Shown here one piece after another: positions 1 to 8,061 of a stretch of 37,825 nt of DNA. The stretch is from Moorena bouillonii PNG (GTDB lineage: Bacteria > Cyanobacteriota > Cyanobacteriia > Cyanobacteriales > Coleofasciculaceae), in contig NZ_MKZS01000001.1 in assembly GCF_001942495.1 (NCBI RefSeq), positions 148,578-186,402 of the forward strand. The letters run 5' to 3'. The notes below the pieces were generated by a model, which was given only the letters and a program-made list of their open reading frames with translations, did not search any database and was not told the DNA's origin. A program made the translations under genes and the position numbers. The first letter of the stretch is position 1. Every line of letters begins with the position of its first letter.

Positions 1-66
1 CCTTTTTCCTCAACCCCCTTGACAATTGGCATACAGGCTTAAGTTGTCACCGATGGGGAGGATGTG
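1..66. mobile_element. Foreign sequence at the 3' break of NACHT copy 1 (possible IS end)
   Basis: The first ~66 bases share no clear similarity with the corresponding part of NACHT copy 2. They contain an inverted pair TGACAA (about 20-25) and TTGTCA (about 43-48). An insertion-sequence end is a reasonable inference because the gene stops exactly where similarity stops, but no transposase is visible and the window edge prevents a decision. Confidence 0.3.
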
Positions 67-1472
67 TCTATTGCTTTTTGTAAGCGCTCCCGTTTCCTAA
101 CTTTATCGGCTTGATCAGTAAAGGTTAACTCATGCCAGTGCTCGATAAAGGTTTGAATTTGTTCCGACTCCAAGTCTTGGAGCATAAGATGACGAAATTC
201 AGCATCCCGTAGCCGTTGGGGTTTATAACCAATTACCCGAGATGTTACAATTACTCTTACCTTAGGATACTGATTCGTAAAGCGATGAATATCAGTAATG
301 ACATCTTTTCGTTTCCCTGGCTCAAACACTTCATCCAAGCCATCAAACATCACTAATGCCTTACCATCTTTTAACTGCTGATCAAGGTGATGTTGATTGA
401 GATGACATATCGCTCCACTGCTTTGATGGCAGAATTCCAAGAAGTTATTACATTGTCCACTATCGCGATTCCGGATATAGGTGCGTAATTCAATCAGTAA
501 GGGAATTAGTAGAGAACTGTCAGTAGTTAGATCGGTTCTTGCCCACTCCAATGCTAAATATTGCAGCAAGGTAGATTTACCAGAGCCTGGGTCTCCTAAA
601 ACCACCAAATAGCGATAGCCTTGTGAGTCCTCAATTACATCTAATACGGATTTTATCGGCTGTTGATAATAACGCTCTTTAGCGTCTTCCAACTCCTCTT
701 GGTCAATTTCCTGATCTAGTTGACCACTCTCTAGCAGTTTTCGATAATAATCCTTAGGCAGTTCATGAATCGCCTCTGGCATCAAGTCATGAACTTCTCG
801 CACATTTTGGGGGATAAATATCTTCCAGAGTTTTAGTTCATTATAAGCACAGCCACTAGTATCTAAACTATCTAATTTGACATTACCATAGCTCTCTAGG
901 AGTGCTTCCTGATATTCCCTTAAGTCAAAATCTGGGATAATGCCTGCTTTCGTATTTTCTGCGATCGCTTCCAAGGTTTGGGAATCTCGGATAGGCCGTA
1001 ACTTATCTGATTTGCGAATAATCGTTTTTACTTTATTGAGATACCCTTTACCAATATAGTGCCAATCCAATCTTTCCGGTAATGGGAATAAGTCAAGCTC
1101 AATCCAAGTCTTTGCTAATGTCTCGGTATCTATTCCTTCACAGCCATACTTAAAGGCACTGCCCAGGATAGCTTTAATGGATTTCTCCTTAATATACTGC
1201 TTGAGGGGTTTAGTATATTGTTTTACGTCTTGCTTAGATAAGCCAGCATTTTCCAATTCTTCTTGCACTAAATTGATAAATTCTTTTAAGGCGTCACGCA
1301 AGAGCTTTGTCTGGGTATTCTGATCCGATAGTCCAGTATACTCTTTGATAGACTCTTTGAAAAACTCTTTAGTGTAGTCTTCTAGAGCTTCTTTCGCCAA
1401 CGGACCAATCACCTCTTTGGCGAGATAGCCACCGGCACTAGAAAGTCCCCAAATTGCTAACCAATCCAGCAT
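39..1472 (-). pseudogene. NACHT (STAND/NLR-like) NTPase, copy 1, 3'-truncated
   Basis: Encodes 477 residues of a NACHT-family STAND NTPase, a class of nucleotide-driven switches that includes bacterial antiphage NLR-like proteins. An N-terminal mostly helical domain fills residues 1-140. The NACHT core follows with Walker A GDPGSGKST near 293-301, Walker B LVMFDGLDEV near 373-382 and a sensor-like VTSR motif. The ATG at 1472 matches the start of the homologous region upstream of copy 2. Nucleotide similarity to copy 2 (offset about 4.14 kb) is high up to about position 70. The reading frame then runs into unrelated sequence and stops after 'DTSSPSVTT', so the winged-helix and the repeat sensor region are missing. 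It is either a truncated remnant or a short form; the missing 3' part could lie outside the window only if an insertion split it. Confident on family, less on whether it is functional. Confidence 0.85.
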
Positions 1473-1788
1473 ATTATTGGTAGTTATTTTTTGGTTTATC
1501 TATCAGTATAGACAAAAGGCAATCAGTTTGACCTGATGGTGCCTTACGGGCAACAACCTAACACTTGCTATGGCTTGCGTCTTGGCGAGCCCTTCCCTAA
1601 CGGGTGCATCTCATTTTTGCTGTTTGAGCCGGTGGTGCGTTACGGGACGGACTGTTCCAACTGGCGAAGAGGTGGAAAATTAGGGCGATCCCGTCCCTAA
1701 CGCACCCTACTCAACATTTACCAAAGTGAGATGCACCCGTCCCTAACACACCCTACGCCTTAATTCTAAATTCTTCATTCTAAATTCT
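1473..1788. other. Spacer between the two NACHT genes
   Basis: No credible gene. The part next to copy 1 (about 1473-1525) resembles the sequence upstream of the copy 2 relic (5641-5685), so the duplicated unit included the upstream region. The rest holds a nested inverted repeat (1592-1746) and the start of a 15-base tandem repeat (from 1761), annotated separately. Confidence 0.6.
1592..1746. repeat. Nested palindromic (MITE-like) element
   Basis: An outer inverted repeat pairs about 1600-1619 (ACGGGTGCATCTCATTTTTG) with 1722-1740 read on the other strand, differing at one or two positions. An inner imperfect pair lies at about 1632-1648 (GGTGCGTTACGGGACGG) and about 1690-1706. The words CCCTAACG and CCCTAACACACC recur at the edges. 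There is no ORF inside. Structure suggests a non-autonomous element or a long extragenic hairpin. Confidence 0.55.
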
Positions 1789-1822
1789 TCATTCTAAATT
1801 CTTCATTCTAAATTCTAAATTC
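1761..1822. repeat. 15-base tandem repeat TTCTTCATTCTAAAT running into the NACHT copy 2 stop
   Basis: About four imperfect units of TTCATTCTAAATTC-type sequence. The array crosses the 3' end of NACHT copy 2, so that protein's last residues (EFRMKNLE) are translated repeat and its TGA (1789-1791) lies inside the array. Confidence 0.75.
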
Positions 1823-4800
1823 TCCTTAGCAAACTTCCGCAGTTCAGGATCGGGGTCATGCTTTGCTCTATCCTGTAATAAGGATCGGGTTTCGGAATGG
1901 TTAGGATAATATTCCAGGATGGCATTAAGAGCTACTTGTCGAGGATTGTCATCCCAGTCTTCCTTACGGTCAAAGGGTTCATGGAGAGTGCCATCCCATA
2001 AAAATTCAAATAACCAAGGCTGGTCTTTCCAACCTTGAGCTAAATGTTTAATTGCTGTACATCGCACATCCGAATCAGTATCACAGCGAGCCGATTCTTG
2101 AAGTAGGGCCAAGGTATCTGGGTGGTCTTGGTAACCTTTAGCTAACTGTTCAATTGCTGTAACTCGCACCTGCCAATCAGTATCACAGCGAGCCCATTGT
2201 TGAAGTAGGGCTAAGGTATCTCGGTGGTCTTGGTAACCTTTAGCTAACTGTTCAATTGCTGTAACTCGCACACTCGAATCAGCATCAGAGCGAGCCCATC
2301 GTTGAAGTAGGGCTAAGGTATCTCGGTGGTCTTTGTAACCTTTAGCTAACTGTTTAATTGCTGTAACTCGTACCCACGAATCAGTATCACAGCGAGCCCA
2401 TTGTTGAAGTAGGGCTAAGGTATCTCGGTGGTTTTTGTAACCTTTAGCTAACTGTTCAATTGCTGTAATTCGTACCCACGAATCAGTATCACAGCGAGCC
2501 AATTCTTGAACTATGGCTAAGGTATCTTGGTCGTCTTTGTAACCTTTAGCTAACTGTTCAATTGCTTTACATCGCACATCCGAATCCGTATCACAGCGAG
2601 CCAATTCTTGAACTATGGCTAAGGTATATTGGTGGTCTTTGTAACCTTTAGCTAACTGTTCTATTGCTCTAATTCGCACCTGCCAATCTTGGTCAGAGCG
2701 AGCCAATTCTTGAAGTAAGGCTAAGGTATCTCGGTCGTCTTTGTAAGCTTTAACTAACTGTTCAATTGCTGTAGCTCGCACCCACGAATCAGTATCACAG
2801 CGAGCCAATTCTTGAAGTATGTCTAAGGTATATATGTGGTTTTTGTAAGTTTTAACTAACTGTTCAATTGCTCTAACTCGCACCGACGAATCCGTATCAC
2901 AGCGAGCCGCTTGTTCAAGTAGGGCTAAGGTATATTGGTGGTCTTTGTAACCTTTAGCTAACTCTTCAATTGCTCTAATTCGCACCGACGAATCCGTATC
3001 ACAGAGAGCCGATTGTTTAAGTATGGCTAAGGTATCTTTGTGGTCTTTGTAACCTTGAACTAACTGTTCAATTGCTCTAACCCGCACCCACAAATCCGTA
3101 TCACAGCGAGCCAATTCTTTAAGTATGGCTAAGGTATCTGGGTGGTCTTTGTAACCTTGAACTAACTGTTCAATTGCTGTAGCTCGCACCAACAAATTTT
3201 TATCCGAGCGAGCCAATTTTTTAAGTATGGCTAAGGTATCTCGGTGGTCTTTGTAACTTTTAACTAACTGTTCAATTGCTGTAACTCGCACCCACAAATC
3301 AGCATCACAGCGAGCCAATTTTTTAAGTAGGGCTAAGCTATCTCGGTGGTCTTGCCAATGGGTGGCTACTGCTACCACAGCTTTAGTGCGAATATCACGG
3401 ACTAAGTTGGTTTCCTCTCTATACTTGTTATAAGTATAATTTAGATCATCATGAATTAAGTCTTTGACGCGATTCAGTAATCCAATATTCGTTGATTTAA
3501 TCTCATACCGATTCCTAACCTCAGATAAACAATCCCCTGCCAGAAATAAATTATTAAAATCATCCTCTACTTCACCTTGTGCCATCAAATACTCAATAAT
3601 CTCTCCACCTTTGTGGGAATCAATCATGCCCACAACCAACTGTAGCGCTTCATGCCAATATTGATCCCGCCAGTGCTTACCAAATACCTCAGTTTTCAAC
3701 TGTGCTAGGGAAATCTCCTGCTTTTTCTCAAATTTCCTGACAAATTCCCGAGCACAGAAATATTCCAAAAATGTCCGATGCACAAAAGCGTAGTAATCTG
3801 CTCCCATTGAACAAAAGATAAAATTGCGGGTACACAACTGATTAATCATTACCTTAGCAACAGCTTTAGGATTAGTAACCTCCCGTAACTTCAGCTCTTC
3901 TTTGATAATTCTTTCTAAATCTTCCCCACTAATCAGATTTCCCGCTAATCCCCCTTGATTACCCTGCATGAAATCTGCCACTTTTCCCAATATCTGTTGC
4001 TTATCTTGATAATCAATAGTCTTCGGTTCAACACCATTATCTTCTAGTAATGCTAGTTCCACATCCCATTGATGGAGCAGTAAGCGAGAAGATTGGTTAT
4101 AGAGTTCAGAGCGGTCACGAGGCAATTCTTGATTGTGGTTCAGGATTGCCATCATCGTTAGTAATAGGGGATTTTGCGCCAGTTGTCGAATCCGAGAGCA
4201 TGTCTTAATGGCTTTTTGTAAGCGCTCCTGTTTCCTAACTTTATCGACTTGATCAGTATAGGTTAACTCATGCCACTGATCGATAAACCTTTGAATTTGT
4301 TCCGACTCCAAGTCTTGGAGCATTACATGACGAAATTCAGCATCCCGTAGCCGTTGAGGTTTATAACCAATTACCCGAGATGTCACAATTACTCTTACCT
4401 TAGGATACTTATTTGTAAAGCGATGAATATCAGTAATGACATCTTCTCGTTTCCCTGGCTCAAACACTTCATCCAAGCCATCAAACATCACTAAAACTTT
4501 ACCAGCCTTTAACTGATCATCAAGTTTATTTTGATTCAGATGACATATCGCTCCACTACTTTGATGGCAGAATTCCAAGAAATTCTGACACTGTCCACTA
4601 TCGCGATTCCGGATATAAGTGGGTAAGTCAATCAGTAACGGAATCCGTAGAGAACTTTCAGTAGTTAGATCGGTTCTTGCCCACTCCAATGCTAAATATT
4701 GCAGCAAGGTAGATTTACCAGACCCTGGGTTTCCTAAAACCACCAAATAGCGATAGCCTTGAGAGTTCTTGATCACATCCAATATCGATTGAATTGGCTG

Positions 4801-5238
4801 TTGATAATAAACCTCTTTAGCTCGTTGCAACTCCTTTTGGTCAATTTCCTGATCTAGTTCACCACTCTCGTGCAGTTTTCGATAATCATCCTTAGGCAGT
4901 TCATGAATCGCCTCCGGCATCAAGTCATGAACCTCTTGCACATTTTGGGGGATAAATATATTCCAAAGTTTTAGTTCATTATAAGCACAGCCACTAGTAT
5001 CCAAACTATCCAATTTGACATTACCGTAGCTCTCTAGGAGTGCTTCCTGATATTTCCTTAAGTCAACATCTGGGGTAATTACTGGTTTAGTATTTTCTGC
5101 GATCGCTTCCAAGGTTTGGGAATCTCGGATAGGCCGTAACTGATCGGATTTCCAAATAATATTTTTTACTTTATTATTGTTATTCTTTTTTCCTTTCTTG
5201 ATATAGTTTTTACCAATATAGTACATAGTGCAAATCAA
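1789..5238 (-). CDS. NACHT NTPase with 13 HEAT-like repeats, copy 2, 5'-decayed
   Basis: A STAND/NLR-like switch protein of up to 1149 residues. Walker A GNPGSGKST is at 169-177, Walker B VLVMFDGLDE at 248-257, VTSR at 285-288, and a C-terminal NACHT/winged-helix signature (FVHRTFLEYFCARE) at about 485-498. From about 634 to 1076 there are thirteen 34-residue repeats of the type LALLQELARCDTDSWVRVTA, then IEQLAKGYKDHRDT; these are HEAT-like helical hairpins expected to form the sensor. The first start available is TTG at 5238; an ATG at 5226 is more plausible. Compared with copy 1 this protein lacks the first ~140 residues, which survive only as a broken relic upstream. NACHT proteins with repeat sensors are established antiphage factors in bacteria; such a role here is inference. 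Confidence 0.85.
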   Translation of the reverse strand: MICTMYYIGKNYIKKGKKNNNNKVKNIIWKSDQLRPIRDSQTLEAIAENTKPVITPDVDLRKYQEALLESYGNVKLDSLDTSGCAYNELKLWNIFIPQNVQEVHDLMPEAIHELPKDDYRKLHESGELDQEIDQKELQRAKEVYYQQPIQSILDVIKNSQGYRYLVVLGNPGSGKSTLLQYLALEWARTDLTTESSLRIPLLIDLPTYIRNRDSGQCQNFLEFCHQSSGAICHLNQNKLDDQLKAGKVLVMFDGLDEVFEPGKREDVITDIHRFTNKYPKVRVIVTSRVIGYKPQRLRDAEFRHVMLQDLESEQIQRFIDQWHELTYTDQVDKVRKQERLQKAIKTCSRIRQLAQNPLLLTMMAILNHNQELPRDRSELYNQSSRLLLHQWDVELALLEDNGVEPKTIDYQDKQQILGKVADFMQGNQGGLAGNLISGEDLERIIKEELKLREVTNPKAVAKVMINQLCTRNFIFCSMGADYYAFVHRTFLEYFCAREFVRKFEKKQEISLAQLKTEVFGKHWRDQYWHEALQLVVGMIDSHKGGEIIEYLMAQGEVEDDFNNLFLAGDCLSEVRNRYEIKSTNIGLLNRVKDLIHDDLNYTYNKYREETNLVRDIRTKAVVAVATHWQDHRDSLALLKKLARCDADLWVRVTAIEQLVKSYKDHRDTLAILKKLARSDKNLLVRATAIEQLVQGYKDHPDTLAILKELARCDTDLWVRVRAIEQLVQGYKDHKDTLAILKQSALCDTDSSVRIRAIEELAKGYKDHQYTLALLEQAARCDTDSSVRVRAIEQLVKTYKNHIYTLDILQELARCDTDSWVRATAIEQLVKAYKDDRDTLALLQELARSDQDWQVRIRAIEQLAKGYKDHQYTLAIVQELARCDTDSDVRCKAIEQLAKGYKDDQDTLAIVQELARCDTDSWVRITAIEQLAKGYKNHRDTLALLQQWARCDTDSWVRVTAIKQLAKGYKDHRDTLALLQRWARSDADSSVRVTAIEQLAKGYQDHRDTLALLQQWARCDTDWQVRVTAIEQLAKGYQDHPDTLALLQESARCDTDSDVRCTAIKHLAQGWKDQPWLFEFLWDGTLHEPFDRKEDWDDNPRQVALNAILEYYPNHSETRSLLQDRAKHDPDPELRKFAKENLEFRMKNLE
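2010..3340 (-). repeat. 13 x 102-bp coding tandem repeats (HEAT-like)
   Basis: Period 102 bp, seen for instance as TCTCGGTGGT at 2219 and 2321. Units differ mainly in a few codons around the CDTD/SDxD turn and the xVRxxAIEQL helix. The near-identity of neighbouring units points to recent expansion or gene conversion. Confidence 0.85.
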
Positions 5239-5640
5239 ATCCTTCCGGTAATTCTAATAAGTCAAGCTCAATCTAAGTCTTCGCTAATATATCGGTATCT
5301 ATTCCTTTACAGCCATACTTGAACGCACTGCCCAGGATAGCTTTAATAGATTTATGTTAATATACTGATTAAGAGGTTTACTATACTGTTTTAATTCTTG
5401 CTTAGATAAATCAGCATCTTCCAATTCTTCTTCCACTAAAGCCATAAATTATTTTAATGCTTTACCCAAGAGTTTATTCTGGATATTTTGATCCGATAGT
5501 CCGGTATACTCTTTGATGGATTCTTTGAAGAAGTCGTTGGTGTAGTCTTCTAGAGCTTATTTGGCCAACGGACTAATCACCTCTTTAGCGAGATAGCCAC
5601 CAGCACTAGAAATTCCCCAAACTGCTAACCAATCCAGGAT
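5239..5640 (-). pseudogene. Decayed N-terminal domain of NACHT copy 2
   Basis: Aligns with residues 1-140 of copy 1, but the start codon position (5640-5638) reads ATC instead of ATG. Codon 28 is TAA (5559-5557), codon 64 is also TAA, and a one-base deletion near codons 94-97 plus another disruption near the junction shift the frame. The rest (ILDWLAVWGISSAGGYLAKE and following) is clearly homologous. The decay is confined to this domain; the downstream 1149-residue frame is open. Confidence 0.85.
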
Positions 5641-5672
5641 GATATTGGTAGTTGTTTTTTGGTTTATTTATC

Positions 5673-5678
5673 ATTATA
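5673..5678 (-). promoter_or_regulatory. Candidate -10 box upstream of NACHT copy 2 relic
   Basis: A perfect TATAAT on the minus strand about 35 bases upstream of the ancestral start; copy 1 has TATACT at the homologous place (1505-1510). No convincing -35 box was seen in either, and in copy 2 the -35 zone has been replaced by heptamer repeats. Confidence 0.3.
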
Positions 5679-5685
5679 GAGCAAA

Positions 5686-5764
5686 GGGAGTAGGGAGTAG
5701 GGAGTAGGGAATCGGGAGTCGGGAATCGGGAGTCGGGAGTCGGGAGTCGGGAATCGGGAATCGG
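5686..5764. repeat. Heptamer tandem repeat GGGAGTA / GGGAATC / GGGAGTC
   Basis: About eleven consecutive 7-base units with variation at the last three bases, a short tandemly repeated repetitive (STRR) array of the kind common in filamentous cyanobacteria. Confidence 0.9.
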
Positions 5765-5786
5765 AACAGCGTTTTTCATAACTATT

Positions 5787-5833
5787 AGGTGCGCTTGACC
5801 CATTAAGAATTAAATTCGCCACGGGTCGCACCT
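5787..5833. repeat. Hairpin between the two heptamer arrays
   Basis: AGGTGCGCTTGACCC (5787-5801) pairs with GGGTCGCACCT (5823-5833), with a four-base bulge in the left arm. No T-tract follows, so a terminator role is not supported. Confidence 0.45.
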
Positions 5834-5854
5834 GAGGTACACAGGATTTTTCTC

Positions 5855-5923
5855 TTTCCTGTTCCCTGTTCCCTGTTCCCTGTTTCCTGTTCCCTACTCC
5901 CTACTCCCTACTCCCTACTCCCT
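5855..5923. repeat. Heptamer tandem repeat TTCCCTG / TCCCTAC
   Basis: About ten 7-base units. The last units (ACTCCCT) are the reverse complement of the first units of the 5686-5764 array, so the two arrays form an inverted pair. Confidence 0.9.
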
Positions 5924-5966
5924 TGCTAAGATCAAACTCATCAGTCGGAAAAATTGAGGTCATCTC

Positions 5967-6803
5967 ATGTCACTTGCCAAACCCTCATTTAAAAAAGTTA
6001 TTCTCCCTCATCCGGCCAAAGAAACCCTGCCCACCATGTATGATTTACCCAGTGAAGATCCAGAGGAGCCGGGTTTGCCTGACGAATTTCATCTTTGGCA
6101 ACCACAACTGTGTAGTGAGACATTTCGCCCCCCCAATTATGACAGCGAAAGGGTGTTTGTCGCCAGTGACTTAAATTTATATTATGACCCGAAGCATACC
6201 GCTTGGTATAAACGACCGGATTGGTTTGCCGTAGTAGGGATTTCCCGATTCTACCAGGGACGAGAGCTGAGAATGAGTTATGTGATCTGGCAAGAAGAGG
6301 TCAGACCAATTGTGGCGATAGAGTTGCTCTCTGCGAGCACCAGAGATCAAGACCTCGGTTACAGTGAACGAACGGCAGAACCACCCACCAAATGGGAAGT
6401 GTACGAGCAGATTTTAGCTATTCCCTACTATGTCACCTTTGAGCGAGTCAGCAATGAATTGCGAATTTTTAAGTTAGATGGCGGCAGCTATCAACCCCAA
6501 ACCATAGACAATTCCCAATTTTGGATCCCTGAGTTGCAATTGGGTCTAGGGCTATGGCTTGGTCAATATCGGGGATTGAATCGGTTGTGGCTACGTTGGT
6601 ATGATCAAGATGGGAATTGGATTCCCACTGAGGCAGACCGAACCGAACTTCAACGGCAACGAGCCGAAGAAGAATACCAACGAGCGGAAGAAGAATACCA
6701 ACGAGCTGAACAAGAACGTCAACAGAAGGAACTGGCTCAACAACGAGCTCAACAACTAGCAGAACGGTTACGACAGATGGGTATTAATCCCGATGAAATT
6801 TAA
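5967..6803 (+). CDS. Uma2 family (DUF820, PD-(D/E)XK-fold) protein
   Basis: A 278-residue member of the Uma2 family, which has a restriction-endonuclease-like fold and is multiplied in cyanobacteria; the biological role is not known. The likely core motif residues are D85 in RPDWF and E119 in VAIELLS, followed by a conserved helix with K142 and Y146 (TKWEVYEQ). The C-terminus (about 215-270) is an E/Q/R-rich coiled coil with the repeated unit EEYQRA, ending in the family-typical MGINPDEI. The ATG at 5967 gives the full family length. It stands alone between tandem-repeat arrays with no operon partner. Family assignment is firm; nuclease activity is only inferred. Confidence 0.88.
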   Translation: MSLAKPSFKKVILPHPAKETLPTMYDLPSEDPEEPGLPDEFHLWQPQLCSETFRPPNYDSERVFVASDLNLYYDPKHTAWYKRPDWFAVVGISRFYQGRELRMSYVIWQEEVRPIVAIELLSASTRDQDLGYSERTAEPPTKWEVYEQILAIPYYVTFERVSNELRIFKLDGGSYQPQTIDNSQFWIPELQLGLGLWLGQYRGLNRLWLRWYDQDGNWIPTEADRTELQRQRAEEEYQRAEEEYQRAEQERQQKELAQQRAQQLAERLRQMGINPDEI

Positions 6804-6830
6804 CCCCTGTCTGAGTTTTTCTGTAAGCTA

Positions 6831-7012
6831 ATGCGCTACGCGCACGCTACGCCAACAGTTATCAGTTATCAGCTATCAGCTATCAGTTTATGGGCTAATT
6901 GAGGTGCTATCAGCGATTAGCGCTACGCGCACCGCTGACTGCTGACCGCTGACTGCTGAGCGCTGACTGCTGACCGCTGAGCGCTGACCGCTGAGCGCTG
7001 ACCGCTGACCGG
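6831..7012. repeat. Tandem heptamers (CAGTTAT/CAGCTAT, then GCTGACC/GCTGAGC) and dispersed-repeat fragment
   Basis: Begins with ATGCGCTACGCGCACGCTAC (6830-6849), then heptamers of AGTTATC/AGCTATC to about 6890. A motif TTGAGGTGCTATCAGC (6899-6914) follows and recurs at 15344. Finally about eleven units of GCTGACC/GCTGACT/GCTGAGC (6932-7012) abut the stop codon of the DUF2993 gene. Confidence 0.85.
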
Positions 7013-7810
7013 TCAAGGATTATTGGGGATGTGATCGATTTGGGCGTAGCCACTGAAAACTAGCTTTTTCCCTTGGGTCTCTAGACGATTGATGCGCATA
7101 GTGACACCATCCAGGTTGAAGCGGTCTAGATCCACCATATTGTTCAAGATCTCATCGAGGGCTACTGTCAAGGTTTTAGATATCTCTTGTAACGACTCTG
7201 GTATTTCATTAGCTTGAAACTGGGAGTCTTTAAACAAAATCCGCCGTCGCCGCTCTACTCCGATGGTAGATGTCATACTAATCGGTACTATGCCGTAATT
7301 GGGTAGGTCAGCCTTAGCAAATAACCGTAGACCATTGTTCGGTTGCAGCTGAACTTGCACCTCGGTAAAGGAAACCGGCGCACCACCAGATAGTGCGGTT
7401 AACCCTGGTGTAGAAAGGTTTTCCAGCCGCTTTCTTACTAGTTGTGCTTTAAAGGATTGGTTGATGTCAGCTTCAGTCAGAATAACTTGAGCGATCGCTT
7501 GAGTAGGTTGTTTCAGAGAAATCTTACCCTGAAGCACTGAGCTGAAGTCGAGAGAGACAGCATCGGTTTCAAAGGACATCTCCTCTGTCCGGAATTCCCG
7601 ACGAATCACTAAACCACGACCACTCATTTTGAAACTGTCGATGCTACCTTGTAGCAACTTGCTAGAGGGAAAGCAGCGCACAGAAACATCTACCGATTCG
7701 CTTGTAGTAAACAGGTGGCGAATGGTCTTGCTGGCAACAGTATTGAGCAGCTGTTCACCCCAGTCGGTGCCAGAATTATTTGTACCGGTGAAGCCACCTA
7801 ACATAACCAT
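7013..7810 (-). CDS. DUF2993 (LmeA-family) protein
   Basis: Encodes a DUF2993 protein; relatives in actinobacteria (LmeA) bind phospholipids at the envelope, while cyanobacterial members are uncharacterised. The start GGFTGTNNSGTDWGEQLLN and the run ASKTIRHLFTTSESVDVSVR match the cyanobacterial subtype. An alternating hydrophobic pattern (VSVRCFPSSKLLQGSIDSF, later ILTEADINQSF) fits the family's long beta strands. The open frame extends to a TTG at 7867, but the ATG at 7810, preceded by AGGA, agrees better with the family start and gives 265 residues. There is no signal peptide or membrane segment. It is flanked downstream by a heptamer array that touches its TGA. Confidence 0.8.
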   Translation of the reverse strand: MVMLGGFTGTNNSGTDWGEQLLNTVASKTIRHLFTTSESVDVSVRCFPSSKLLQGSIDSFKMSGRGLVIRREFRTEEMSFETDAVSLDFSSVLQGKISLKQPTQAIAQVILTEADINQSFKAQLVRKRLENLSTPGLTALSGGAPVSFTEVQVQLQPNNGLRLFAKADLPNYGIVPISMTSTIGVERRRRILFKDSQFQANEIPESLQEISKTLTVALDEILNNMVDLDRFNLDGVTMRINRLETQGKKLVFSGYAQIDHIPNNP

Positions 7811-8021
7811 CTTGCATCCTGCGAGAGTTACTTCTACATTTGTAACAAAATGTGAAGAACTCAGCAATCGATCCTAGGGATGAAGGTTATTTGGTTATTC
7901 CCCATTGACATCCAGTGTCGGGTAAGTTAATGGGTTGTTCACCTTTAGCTTCCAGTTTAGGGTAGGTTATTTGGCGTTGCTGAATTAAGGAATGAATGCA
8001 CGATCATCTGGTTTTCTTAAA

Positions 8022-8061
8022 GCCCCCGTTGGTTCTCCAATTTTGGGGGACCAACGGGGGC
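8022..8061. repeat. Long near-perfect hairpin (possible IS remnant)
   Basis: GCCCCCGTTGGT (8022-8033) pairs with ACCAACGGGGGC (8050-8061). Pairing continues inward through TCTCCAA/TTGGGGG with two G-U pairs, leaving a two-base loop. It is preceded about 30 bases upstream by GGCGTTGCTGAATTAAGG, which looks like a cyanobacterial IS terminus. No transposase nearby. Confidence 0.6.

Larger units (their letters stand above)
5641..5966. other. Repeat-filled spacer between NACHT copy 2 and the Uma2 gene
   Basis: Contains two heptamer arrays in opposite orientation (5686-5764 and 5855-5923) flanking about 90 bases with a hairpin (5787-5833). No gene is supported; the short reading frames here are translated repeats. 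Confidence 0.7.

Noticed and set aside
5606..5803. 65-codon minus-strand frame rich in PDSRLPTPDS
   Set aside because: It is a translation of the heptamer array and has no coding support.
5686..5923. Regular repeats considered as a CRISPR array
   Set aside because: Units are only 7 bases and contiguous, with no unique spacers and no cas genes.
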